Shown one piece after another: positions 45,601-52,412 of a stretch of 64,000 nucleotides of DNA; the stretch's first letter is position 1, and every line of letters starts with the position of its first letter. The translations under genes were made by a program, and so were the position numbers. The DNA is from an uncultured Mobiluncus sp. (lineage in GTDB: Bacteria > Actinomycetota > Actinomycetes > Actinomycetales > Actinomycetaceae): assembly GCF_947087965.1 (NCBI RefSeq), contig NZ_CAMUES010000001.1:399491-463490 (forward strand), read 5' to 3'. The notes under the pieces are model-generated. The model saw nothing but the letters and a program-made list of their open reading frames with translations, was not told the origin of the DNA and did not search any database.

Positions 45601-46114
45601 TCCGTTGCTGCGCTTCGTGTTGACGTCGTTCGGTGACAAGATTGGATTCGCCCCGACTCTGCAGGCTTCCCTCGATCAGCTCTTCGGCGGAGACGCCGGG
45701 GTGCAGACTTCCGAAAATGAGGTGCCAGGAGCTGGTGCTGAGGGCAATGGCGAGAACCCTGCCGAACCGAGTTTGACGCCGCAGCAGCAGCTCCAGGCGG
45801 CTCTACAGGGCGCACGCAAGGCGATGGACGACGCGGATGCAGCCATGAAAGCGGGCGATTGGGAAGCCTACGGCAAGGCCCAAACCGAGCTGAAGCAACA
45901 GCTGCAGCAGGCTTTGACCTTCGGCGGCGGACTGCCGGAGGCTCCCGATGCGACCCAGCCGGCGAATCCCGGCGACACGCCCGGTGCTCAGCCGAGCGTC
46001 CAGCCGACTACCCAGCCCAGCGGCGCAGCGACCCCGGCGACCAGTCCCAAGGTGAAGGCTTCCGCGGCTGGTCCCCAGGCGAAATCCACCGCAGCAGCCA
46101 GTGTCCGTCCGTAA
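42653..46114 (+). CDS. UPF0182 family large membrane protein
   Basis: A 1153-residue protein with seven transmembrane helices in the first third, interrupted by a charged cytoplasmic loop (about residues 120-220), then a huge extracytoplasmic domain (about 400-1020) with the family segments YPAVVDMDGDPKTPKRVVWIVDGYTT-like and YVQPVYVQ. The Ala/Pro/Gln-rich C-terminus is a long low-complexity tail. Starts at GTG after GAGG. The function is unknown; one copy is conserved across actinobacteria. Confidence 0.9.
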   Translation: MSTGHPSNGSFFGNIFAGPPGGASRGPGGVQPPRMPRPAAGGANPGPQGGTKTLGIVITIIVVLIAVVGVMSKVWAELAWYQQLGRISVVLTAWGWRIGLVFVAMLLAAVVTWVNLLIAAKASPDASQRSKAKKRRGAKRKIQREGEKTTPDSAKQKKPDQQSDETLYPGEKSADSKGADKPSDSEKIIDLDAEFDTVFDTADLEEEFRRATRRSERPAVAALHDTLQPWRKFLIVVLPLVVGLMVATPLISQWELFAAWFHRSDFGVKDPVFARDSSFFVFSLPVFSELTTLLFYVVVTAGLFTLARYYLQGNLSTKIAEIPNRTRIHISVLLAILAAIIGLRYYLDRFVLLLGVHDKFSGASYTDIHAVLPAKNILVGISLVIAVLFIIGAFRKSWVIPATGVGVMVLSSLLVGGLYPWLVQRFQVDPSAQELEAPYIANNIKATRDAFGIADVKEETYKATTEATAGQLRSDSESTASIRLLDPSVVSRTFGQMEQNRQYYRFASNLAVDRYTIDGKPQDTVIAVRELDTNQLGDSQKSWVNQHTVFTHGFGVVTAYGSKVEGDGSPAFWEKGIPSQGELGEYEPRIYFGQFSPDYSIVGAPKGAPKREFDYPSDVTQDKGVNNTFAGQGGPSVGNLWERLMYALKFRSSEIFFSQQVNNSSQILFYRSPEQRVAKVAPYLTLDSRAYPAVVDMDGDPKTPKRVVWIVDGYTTSNSYPYSNHMDLNASISDSRNIGSGYQVMNSVNYMRNSVKAVVDAYDGSVHLYQWDAKDPIVNAWGKVFPGQIEPLSSVSGDLMAHFKYPEDLFKVQRNLIARYHTTDPRSFYSGSDFWKLPDDPTHEGSQTVLSALQPPYYLTMKAPGQESTEFSLYSTYIPYGQSDRNVLTGYLTVDSETGSEPGKVRDGYGKLRLLSLPSDLAVPGPGQVSNKFKTTDTVSQTLNLLSQQSTEVVRGNLLTLPVGGGLLYVQPVYVQAQSGTTYPLLRFVLTSFGDKIGFAPTLQASLDQLFGGDAGVQTSENEVPGAGAEGNGENPAEPSLTPQQQLQAALQGARKAMDDADAAMKAGDWEAYGKAQTELKQQLQQALTFGGGLPEAPDATQPANPGDTPGAQPSVQPTTQPSGAATPATSPKVKASAAGPQAKSTAAASVRP

Positions 46115-46267
46115 CCCCGGAAATCCGCTAGCTGACGCGGTAAGGGCCGGCCGCGGAAAACCTCCAGCGGCCCCGGAAAGTGCCGCAACGGGCTTGTGAC
46201 CTCGACCCGTGACGCCCTCCAAGTTGAGGTAAAACCTCAGAACTGGTAAAGTGTACGGGTCGCTTGA

Positions 46268-46341
46268 CGCGGGGTGGAGCAGCTCGGTAGCTCGCCGGGC
46301 TCATAACCCGGAGGTCGTCGGTTCAAATCCGGCCCCCGCTA
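46268..46341 (+). tRNA. Initiator tRNA-fMet (CAT)
   Basis: A full cloverleaf of 74 bases without encoded CCA: acceptor CGCGGGG/CCCCGCT with the unpaired C1-U72 typical of actinobacterial initiators, three G-C pairs next to the anticodon loop CTCATAA, T-arm GTCGG-TTCAAAT-CCGGC. The 3' part from the last anticodon base on lies within the 40-bp core repeated at 63,610, so the gene is the phage attachment site and is intact in the lysogen. Confidence 0.96.
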
Positions 46342-46639
46342 CTGCTCCGAAGGGCTCCGGTGCTTTTGCACCGGGGCCCTTTTCATACCCTAGACCGCCT
46401 CTAGGTGGGGTTATTAGGTCGTTTACTGTAAGTCCAAGAAGTGCAGCAACAGCATCCAGCTCATCAAGCTGCCATTTAATCTGACCCTTCCACCGGCGGG
46501 TAATCTGATTTTGGCTAATCCCAAGTGCACGCCCGAATTCAATCTGGGTGTACCCCAAGCGTGAAGCTTCGGCACGAATATTTGAAGCAACTACGTCAGC
46601 AGTGTTCAAGGTAGATGGTGCGATTTGCGTGATACTCAT
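46301..46639 (-). CDS. Prophage repressor (Xre-type HTH) overlapping the attachment site
   Basis: A 112-residue protein with an N-terminal Xre/Cro-type helix-turn-helix (about residues 18-75, YTQIEFGRALGISQNQITRRW) and a Gly/Pro/Ala-rich tail ending AGAGFEPTTSGL, which is read antisense through a tRNA terminator and the tRNA-fMet. The stop TGA (46303-46301) is host sequence, the antisense of the anticodon loop. In reconstructed attP the frame continues RAFYGSAYILAA and stops at 63571. Likely the immunity repressor acting on the two operators upstream. Truncation on integration is probably functional. Confidence 0.8.
   Translation of the reverse strand: MSITQIAPSTLNTADVVASNIRAEASRLGYTQIEFGRALGISQNQITRRWKGQIKWQLDELDAVAALLGLTVNDLITPPRGGLGYEKGPGAKAPEPFGAVAGAGFEPTTSGL
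46304..46343 (+). repeat. attL core
   Basis: 40 bases identical to attR, starting at the third anticodon base of tRNA-fMet and ending two bases past the tRNA. The identity continues as GGCTC further left after one mismatch at 46303 (A here, G at 63609). Confidence 0.95.
46352..46383 (+). terminator. Phage-borne terminator for tRNA-fMet, inside the repressor frame
   Basis: GGGCTCCGGTGC and GCACCGGGGCCC pair over 12 positions (one G-U), loop TTTT, followed by TTTT. It lies just right of attL, so it replaces the native terminator displaced to 63,659. On the minus strand it is coding sequence of the repressor and lacks a U-run. Confidence 0.85.
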
Positions 46640-46646
46640 GTACCCA

Positions 46647-46669
46647 TTCTAATCAAAAAATGACTAGCT
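46647..46669. promoter_or_regulatory. Phage operator O2 (repressor side)
   Basis: TTCTAATC, seven bases, GACTAGCT: the same geometry as O1 with three changes. It lies 8 bases upstream of the repressor ATG, where it could give autoregulation. Confidence 0.6.
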
Positions 46670-46712
46670 TGTAAATCTCAATGATTAAACCCCTCGGTGT
46701 GTCGTTTGACTA

Positions 46713-46735
46713 AGCTAATCCTAAAATGATTAGCT
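46713..46735. promoter_or_regulatory. Phage operator O1 (Cro/early side)
   Basis: A perfect inverted repeat AGCTAATC-CTAAAAT-GATTAGCT, six bases before the Cro-like start and overlapping its promoter (TTGACT at 46706). A repressor bound here would silence the early operon. Confidence 0.7.
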
Positions 46736-46741
46736 AAGGGC

Positions 46742-46948
46742 ATGAATTTAAATGCGCTGGTGATTTCCGAGATGGAAGCCTATTTGACTAAAACCGGTCA
46801 ATCTCAGGTCAGATTTGCACGTGAGCATTGCATCCGGCAGTCCTGGCTCAATAGGCGAATGCGCGGGCACACACCTTGGAAGCTTGAGGATATCGACCGG
46901 CTTCGTGAGGCCGGGGTGCCGATAAATTTAGGCGGCGTATCGTGCTAG
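46742..46948 (+). CDS. Cro-like small DNA-binding protein
   Basis: A 68-residue basic protein with a helix-turn-helix-like segment (SQVRFAREHCIRQSWLNRRMRG), divergent from the repressor and first in the early direction. By position it is the Cro-like partner of the switch, although it could also serve as an excisionase. Its stop overlaps that of the opposing HIRAN-like gene by four bases. Confidence 0.65.
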   Translation: MNLNALVISEMEAYLTKTGQSQVRFAREHCIRQSWLNRRMRGHTPWKLEDIDRLREAGVPINLGGVSC

Positions 46949-47379
46949 ACCCAGTATTTGGCTACCCAGGTACCCTCTTTTGGCCAAAAGGCAAAGGTGG
47001 CTTTAGCGCTCCATCCATTCCCTTTAGGAGTACGCGCCCGTATCGCCGCTTGATGCTCCTTTGGGATGTACCCGAATCTTATTCCCGAGGCCTTGCACGC
47101 GATTGCGCCGGGGTCATGCCGATTGGTCGGTTCCGGTTGGATAATCCCTTGAAGGTAAAAAGCTTGGCCTTTCCCGGGGTCGCCCCGCATTCCCTCGCTG
47201 GCAAGCAGAATTTTGATCTCTTTCTGCCTGAAGGTCACCCCGGCCACGTAATTGCCCGAATCCCAGGTATTCCAGTCAATAGGGCGCGCCCCACGCTCTC
47301 GCGCTTTCGCTTTCGCCTTTTCATCGGCTTGCTGGCTCGCTTTGGCCCATTCTTCACGAAAATCTTTCAGAAATCCCAT
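46945..47379 (-). CDS. HIRAN-like domain protein, probable lysogenic cargo gene
   Basis: A 144-residue protein, basic N-terminal helix then a domain resembling HIRAN: FYLQGIIQPEPTNRHDPGAIAC...GIRFGYIPKEHQAAI, where the pattern is G-I plus N..D..AI and GYIP. HIRAN domains bind DNA ends or stalled forks. It is one of only three leftward phage genes and lies within the early region. TAGCCT seven bases before the ATG suggests its own leaderless promoter, so it may be expressed in the lysogen. Function unknown; protection against other phages is a possibility. Confidence 0.6.
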   Translation of the reverse strand: MGFLKDFREEWAKASQQADEKAKAKARERGARPIDWNTWDSGNYVAGVTFRQKEIKILLASEGMRGDPGKGQAFYLQGIIQPEPTNRHDPGAIACKASGIRFGYIPKEHQAAIRARTPKGNGWSAKATFAFWPKEGTWVAKYWV

Positions 47380-47410
47380 AAATCAAAGGCTACCCGGAAA
47401 GGAAAACACT

Positions 47411-47626
47411 GTGAGTGAATCCAGATCACCAATTTTCAAATCGATTGCCGCTGTGCGCACCGCTAACACCTTGAGGCTTGCCGCGCGCAATGTCGATGCT
47501 GCAATTGAGCAGGCAAAACGGCTGGAATCCCCGGAAACAGTCGAAAGGTGCAGATTGGCGCTTGATTGCGTTAATGATGCGATGGATTCAGCAATGGATT
47601 CCAGGGAGGCATCATGCAGCAACTGA
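47411..47626 (+). CDS. Early phage protein, 71 residues
   Basis: A helical protein (SESRSPIFKSIAAVRTANTL...DSAMDSREASCSN). I chose GTG 47411 because AGGAAA lies upstream and the next gene overlaps its end by 13 bases; the frame is open further upstream, antisense to the HIRAN-like gene. No family recognised. Confidence 0.6.
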   Translation: MSESRSPIFKSIAAVRTANTLRLAARNVDAAIEQAKRLESPETVERCRLALDCVNDAMDSAMDSREASCSN

Positions 47627-47811
47627 CCGCCGACACCGTTGAGAGACTGGCTACAACTTTGGCAGAATGCCGCGAAAAAGTGGAAGCAATGACTGCAATC
47701 CTGGAGCAAATACCTACCAGCAATTTCACGGCGAATCTCCATCGCAATTTCAAGCGAATCCGCGTCCAAATCAATGCCTCAGAGGCGTTCATTGAGAGCT
47801 GGTGGCTGTAA
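47614..47811 (+). CDS. Early phage protein, 65 residues, coiled-coil-like
   Basis: MQQLTADTVERLATTLAECREKVEAMTAILEQI is a predicted amphipathic helix, followed by a basic stretch. AGGGAGG stands before the ATG. It overlaps both neighbours, so the three small genes form one translationally coupled unit. No family recognised. Confidence 0.65.
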   Translation: MQQLTADTVERLATTLAECREKVEAMTAILEQIPTSNFTANLHRNFKRIRVQINASEAFIESWWL

Positions 47812-48062
47812 TGGAAAAAATTCCATGGAGCAAGCAAAGATATGAAATAGATATCCTTGCCGCCATTGCGCTTGTAGCTGAGAATCTCGGAAAAATAAGC
47901 AAATCGCTTTACAGACTTCAAACACATTTCAGCAAAATTCTTCCCGATGAGATAGATGCCTTGGAAAATCTGGAATTTGCAGCTTCGGAAATCTCCAATT
48001 CAGAAAACCTTGTAGGCCTGTGCCTGAAAAAGGCCGGATGGAAAGATGGAGGCCGCAAATGA
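47811..48062 (+). CDS. Early phage protein, 83 residues
   Basis: A helical, slightly acidic protein (MEKIPWSKQRYEIDILAAIALVAENL...). The ATG overlaps the previous stop (TAATG) and its own stop overlaps the next start (ATGA). An in-frame GTG nine bases upstream is a weaker start. No family recognised. Confidence 0.6.
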   Translation: MEKIPWSKQRYEIDILAAIALVAENLGKISKSLYRLQTHFSKILPDEIDALENLEFAASEISNSENLVGLCLKKAGWKDGGRK

Positions 48063-48913
48063 GCCTAACGGCTGAAACCCCTTTACCCGTGCTGTACCGC
48101 TCTCTGGCTCGTGGTGGCTGGGGTGCTCTGGCAGGTGCTGAATGGCAGGGAGTGCGCTCCACGCTCGGGGCGCTCGTAGCCCGGCATACCCGCAAAGGGC
48201 TGGATGTCACCGTCTGGCAGGTATCGCAATCGGCGGGGCTATCGGAGAAATGGACAGCACGCTGCCTATACATTCTGGAGGGACTAGGGCTAATCCGCTG
48301 GCAGCGTGGTCTTATCGAGGAAGGCAAGCCGAAACCTGGACACGTACAGATAATGCGCCATGTCCTACTCGACCTAGTGCGCCAAGCATGGAAGCAAGGA
48401 CAAGCGGCATGGGCCGCGCGCCGGGAGGCTACAGCCCGGAGGCTGGCTCTGCTGAAAAAGCAAGACGCTAATATCCGCAGGTCACGCCATACGGAACTGA
48501 GTGCTGACCTTAACAGTGTATCTCTCTCAGCGCCCAGCGCTGAGAGAGAGATACACACCACGACACCCCCGCCCGCCTGGGCTGTAGGAAAGGAAGAAAC
48601 AATGGAAGATGCTGACGCTCTGCTCTGTGACCACGGCTATCTAAAAGATAGCGATACGTGTCCACATTGCCATCCAATACAGGACAACCGCAACAGTGAT
48701 GATACACGCAAGAGGTGGACCAAAGCGCAGCGTAAGGCCTATGAGAATGAGCGAGCCAGGCGCAACTGGGCTGAACTAGAGCGGCGCACCCGGGAAGATA
48801 GACAGCTTGCCGCTGCTGAGTTTAGACGTGAGCATCCATGCCCGCCTGATGTAGACCCTGCCGATTGGGGCCGTGTCTATATCAATCGACTGCTTGCCGG
48901 AGTGAAGTCATGA
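48059..48913 (+). CDS. Putative phage replication protein with winged helix
   Basis: A 284-residue protein with a winged-helix-like domain at about residues 40-80 (VTVWQVSQSAGLSEKWTARCLYILEGLGLIRWQRG), a basic helical centre, a Cys/His cluster (CDHGYLKDSDTCPHCHP) and an Arg/Glu-rich helix at the end. By size, layout and position it may be the replication initiator or a replisome organiser. GATGGAGG precedes the ATG. A strong DNA palindrome lies in the middle of the gene. Confidence 0.55.
   Translation: MSLTAETPLPVLYRSLARGGWGALAGAEWQGVRSTLGALVARHTRKGLDVTVWQVSQSAGLSEKWTARCLYILEGLGLIRWQRGLIEEGKPKPGHVQIMRHVLLDLVRQAWKQGQAAWAARREATARRLALLKKQDANIRRSRHTELSADLNSVSLSAPSAEREIHTTTPPPAWAVGKEETMEDADALLCDHGYLKDSDTCPHCHPIQDNRNSDDTRKRWTKAQRKAYENERARRNWAELERRTREDRQLAAAEFRREHPCPPDVDPADWGRVYINRLLAGVKS
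48521..48549. repeat. 13-bp-arm palindrome inside the replication-like gene
   Basis: TCTCTCTCAGCGC, loop CCA, GCGCTGAGAGAGA: perfect arms. The protein it encodes here (SVSLSAPSAEREI) looks like a linker, so the palindrome is probably kept for DNA or RNA structure. Confidence 0.75.
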
Positions 48914-49212
48914 GTTGGGGTGGAAGGAAGGTCAAAGACCTGGCTAGATTGGCAGTCTCTGTGTACGGCTTACGCTGTACCTACTGTAAAGAGCCGATTG
49001 ATTTGGCCTATTCCAATGAGCAGCTCTATGGGCACAACCACCCAAAGCGGCTGAGCCTTGAGCACCTAGTGCCCCGGTCTCGTGGTGGGACTGACAGTAT
49101 CGAAAATCTCCGACCCTGCCACCTAGGCTGTAACGCCGCAAGAGGCGCTAAACGCCGACCACGCAGAGCCACCAACGGAGACGCAACGCTGCTACCTGCC
49201 GGGATTTTTTGA
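48910..49212 (+). CDS. HNH endonuclease next to terminase
   Basis: A 100-residue HNH nuclease: CTYC and a second Cys pair (CHLGC) hold zinc, and LSLEHLVPRSRGGTDSIENLRP is the HNH core. Such genes directly before terminase assist the packaging cut in many siphoviruses. The start ATG overlaps the previous stop (ATGA). Confidence 0.9.
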   Translation: MSWGGRKVKDLARLAVSVYGLRCTYCKEPIDLAYSNEQLYGHNHPKRLSLEHLVPRSRGGTDSIENLRPCHLGCNAARGAKRRPRRATNGDATLLPAGIF

Positions 49213-49324
49213 TGAACGCCCCCAGGCAGACCCGCCCCCCCATTTTCATTTATTTACTAAGGCTCTGGAAAAAACGGGGAAAACCAAGAAAAGAGAAACC
49301 GAAAAATGCGGAAAGGCAAGGATT

Positions 49325-49693
49325 ATGAGCGAAAACCAGAAGGTTGAAATCTGGCAACCTGAGCTACCGGGATTTGAAGAAACCTTTTACCCCAGAAAAG
49401 CAATGGTGAAAGCAACAGATGCCAAGATCCAATCACTAGGACTATCCCAGGCAGAGCTGGAAGCTCACGCGGCTGAAATCCAGATGCTCTACAGCCTGGC
49501 TCATGAACTCGATGTGGCTTTTGCCGCTCCAAGAATGACTATCGCCCATACCAACATGATGACGCATTTCCGAGAACTGCTAGCCACTCTGCCAGTCAAG
49601 GAAGTAGCGGCCGAGGCAGACCCCTATGACCGTTTCCTAGAGGAGCTAATGAACGATGCAAATGCCCAAACCGAAGTTCGCAACCCAGCGTAA
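49325..49693 (+). CDS. Terminase small subunit candidate
   Basis: A 122-residue acidic, helical protein just before the large terminase and overlapping it by 38 bases. No helix-turn-helix is obvious, so the assignment rests on position and size. The preceding 112-base gap (49,213-49,324) has a run of C and then A-rich DNA and could hold the packaging site. Confidence 0.6.
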   Translation: MSENQKVEIWQPELPGFEETFYPRKAMVKATDAKIQSLGLSQAELEAHAAEIQMLYSLAHELDVAFAAPRMTIAHTNMMTHFRELLATLPVKEVAAEADPYDRFLEELMNDANAQTEVRNPA

Positions 49694-51056
49694 CCTTGAA
49701 AACCCCTCAACCTGGAAAGCGGTTGCCCTACAAGCCCGTTTTCTGAACACGCCGCTAATGCCGTGGCAGCAGTACGTCTGCCAGGTAGGGCTAGAGCGGC
49801 AAGCCTCGCACCATGAACGCTCACGCTATCAAACCGTTGTTGTCACGGTGCCTAGGCAAGCAGGCAAAACCACCATGATTAAGGCGTTAATGAGCGCTAC
49901 CGCTCAATCAAAGCCCGGTTGCTCCGTGTTCTACACCGCTCAGACCCGCAAGGACGCGGTGGAAAAATGGAAGGAATTAGCCAAGCCCCTAGCAGCTACC
50001 GGCAAGAACCGCGTCAAACTCCTGGAAGGCACGGGCAATGAGCAGTTGAAGTTCCTCAAAACTGATTCCTTGATTCAGCCTTTCGCGCCTACCCCTGAAG
50101 GTATCCACGGGAAAACTTCACCTTTGGTGGTAGTTGATGAGGCTTGGGCATTCAACCAGGCAGAGGGCGATGACCTGATGGCTTCGTTTAGCCCCGTGGG
50201 AATCACCTTGCCTGAATCCCAGGTCTGGATTATTTCCACCGCCGGTGATACCCGTTCGGAGTGGTTGAAGGATTTGGTGGAGCGCGGCCGGGAATCCGTG
50301 AATGACCCGGCTTCTACTATGGCGTTCTTTGAATGGTCAGCGGATGAGGAAACTGCCGCCGCTGACCCCTACAGTGATGAGACGCTTAGCTTTCATCCCG
50401 CTATCGGGATTACTCAAGAGCCGTGGAAACTCAGAGCAGAAGCAAAGAACAATCCGCTGCATCTGTGGAGGCGCTCCTATCTGAATCTTTGGCCAACATC
50501 CGCTACCACCTCGGTTATTGACCTGGAAGCATGGGGAAAACTCAAAGTAGATCCAATCAACCCGCCTTCTGGTTGCGCGTTGTGTTATGACATCGCGGAT
50601 GACAGATCCGGCGCGACTGTTTACCTCGCTTGGATGCGGAATGATAAGCCGCATCTGCACCTAGCGCTTACCCGCGCTGGCGCTGCGTGGGTGCCCGAAA
50701 TCGTTACGCAGCTACAGCGCCGCCTAGCGGTCGTCATCGTCGCTGACGATTCCGGGACTAACCGCCCCGTGACCGCGCAACTACAGGAAAGCGGTCTGGA
50801 AATCTACGCCTTGCGACCCCGTGAATACCAAACCGCTTGCGCTGACTTCTTGGCTCGCATCACGGACGCAGCAATCACGCACGAGGGAAACGAGGAAATC
50901 GAAACCGCTATGGGGTTCGCAGTTCAAAAGCCAGTAGCGGGTGGCTTGGCATTCTCAGCCAGGCATTCCACGGGGGCAATAGATTCACTAAAAGCCGCTA
51001 TAGGCGCGGCATACGGAGCGCAATACTTCAGTTCCAGCCCGCAAGTGTTTTTCTAG
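49656..51056 (+). CDS. Terminase large subunit
   Basis: The packaging motor and nuclease, 466 residues. The ATPase part has Walker A VPRQAGKTTMI and Walker B LVVVDEAWAF; the nuclease part begins near CYDIADDRSGATVYLAW with the acidic metal ligand and continues to VVIVADDSGTN. AGAGGAG lies ten bases before the ATG. Size is typical for small siphoviruses. Confidence 0.92.
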   Translation: MQMPKPKFATQRNLENPSTWKAVALQARFLNTPLMPWQQYVCQVGLERQASHHERSRYQTVVVTVPRQAGKTTMIKALMSATAQSKPGCSVFYTAQTRKDAVEKWKELAKPLAATGKNRVKLLEGTGNEQLKFLKTDSLIQPFAPTPEGIHGKTSPLVVVDEAWAFNQAEGDDLMASFSPVGITLPESQVWIISTAGDTRSEWLKDLVERGRESVNDPASTMAFFEWSADEETAAADPYSDETLSFHPAIGITQEPWKLRAEAKNNPLHLWRRSYLNLWPTSATTSVIDLEAWGKLKVDPINPPSGCALCYDIADDRSGATVYLAWMRNDKPHLHLALTRAGAAWVPEIVTQLQRRLAVVIVADDSGTNRPVTAQLQESGLEIYALRPREYQTACADFLARITDAAITHEGNEEIETAMGFAVQKPVAGGLAFSARHSTGAIDSLKAAIGAAYGAQYFSSSPQVFF

Positions 51057-51064
51057 GAGGAACA

Positions 51065-51298
51065 ATGACTAAGTGGATTGATTCATCAGACTTTTCTCAT
51101 ATACCGAAATGCACCTGCGGTTGGACTGGTGGATTGGAGCTGAGCAAGGAACGTGCCTACACCGCGCTTATGAAACATGAAGCCCGCGCGCATCCAGGAC
51201 GGCGCACCGCCCGAATCGCCGCGATGAACTGGAAAGCCCGCCACGACACGCGACACGCCGGACGCACGGTTAAAAGTAACGGGCATCCGCCACGCTAA
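51065..51298 (+). CDS. Small zinc-finger-like protein between terminase and portal
   Basis: A 77-residue basic protein. CTCGWTGGLELSKERAYTALMKHEARAHP spaces two Cys and two His as in a C2H2 finger. A strong AGGAGG precedes the ATG, and the portal follows four bases later. It may help packaging or bind DNA; I know no named family. Confidence 0.7.
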   Translation: MTKWIDSSDFSHIPKCTCGWTGGLELSKERAYTALMKHEARAHPGRRTARIAAMNWKARHDTRHAGRTVKSNGHPPR

Positions 51299-51302
51299 AG
51301 GC

Positions 51303-52412
51303 GTGAACATTGCGAAATGGTTTAAGCGTGAAGCCGCCACTAATCCAGCGGTTCAGCCACCCGCGCGGCAAGCCCTTGTGGCAGTAACTCCCCGGCAGGC
51401 CATGAACCTTGAAGCCGTTTACCGGTGCCTTTTCATCATCGAAACCGCCGCCAAGCAACTAACAATTGACGCGTGGCGCGGCAATCAGCCGCTAACCCCG
51501 GCGCCTTCACTTATCCGCCGCCCTAACATTCATCAAACGCAAACCGCCTTCATCGTCCAAACTGTGCAATCTTTGGCACAACGCGGGAATGCTTATTGGC
51601 TTGTTACCTGTGAACCAACCGGGGAAGTCATTAACCTTGATGTGCTTCCCGCCCTGGAAGTTCAGCCGAAACAAGACCATGAAACCGGCATTATTGATTT
51701 CGCCTATCGGGGCCGCCTTTATAACTCAAAACAGATTATTCACCTGAAACTTATGACCGTGGCAGGTGAGATTGAGGGATTGGGGCCGATTCAAGCCGCC
51801 GCCCGCTCGATTGGCGGGGCGCTAACGCTGGCCGATTACGCATCCAAATTCACACAGGGTATCCCGCGCGGCCTGTTGACATCTGACCAGTCCCTAACGC
51901 AAGACCAAGCCGACCAGTTGAAGAAAGAATGGAATGAACACCAGTCTTTAGGCAATGGCACCGCCGTTTTGGGCAAAGGCACACATTTTGAAATGCTTTA
52001 CCTCAAACCTTCAGAGATGCAACTGTTGGACAATCAAAACTTCAATGTCACACAGATTGCTAGGCTTTTCGGAATCCCCGCCCGCCTGATGCTTGCCCCG
52101 CTTGAAGGCTCATCCACCACTTACGCAAATTCCCAACAGGAAGATCTGCAGCTGGTCAAGTGGACTTTGACCGCTTACCTTCGGGAGATTGAAGCCGCTC
52201 TGACAGACCTTTTGCCACGCGGGCAAACCGCGCGTTTCAACCTGGAAGGGCTACTGCGAGCTGATACTTTGACCCGCTACCAGGCGCATCAAATTGCGAT
52301 CAAGGCTGGGTTCCTCACCGTGAATGAGGTTAGGGAGATTGAAGGCCTTGACCCGCTCGACGAAACACCGCAACCGCAAGAAATGGAAGGAATGAGCCTT
52401 GGAAACGCTTGA
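51303..52412 (+). CDS. HK97-type portal protein
   Basis: A 369-residue portal: Tyr/Arg-rich start (AVYRCLFIIETAAKQL), the wing and stem (GLGPIQAAARSIGGALTLADYASKFTQ), and the conserved end region DNQNFNVTQIARLFGIPARLM...EDLQLVKWTLTAYLREIE. Starts at GTG. Its 3' end overlaps the capsid gene by 14 bases. Confidence 0.92.
   Translation: MNIAKWFKREAATNPAVQPPARQALVAVTPRQAMNLEAVYRCLFIIETAAKQLTIDAWRGNQPLTPAPSLIRRPNIHQTQTAFIVQTVQSLAQRGNAYWLVTCEPTGEVINLDVLPALEVQPKQDHETGIIDFAYRGRLYNSKQIIHLKLMTVAGEIEGLGPIQAAARSIGGALTLADYASKFTQGIPRGLLTSDQSLTQDQADQLKKEWNEHQSLGNGTAVLGKGTHFEMLYLKPSEMQLLDNQNFNVTQIARLFGIPARLMLAPLEGSSTTYANSQQEDLQLVKWTLTAYLREIEAALTDLLPRGQTARFNLEGLLRADTLTRYQAHQIAIKAGFLTVNEVREIEGLDPLDETPQPQEMEGMSLGNA

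Noticed and set aside
46942..47418. Plus-strand open frame over the HIRAN-like gene
   Set aside because: The minus-strand product has a domain-like pattern and a leaderless-type promoter; the plus frame has neither.
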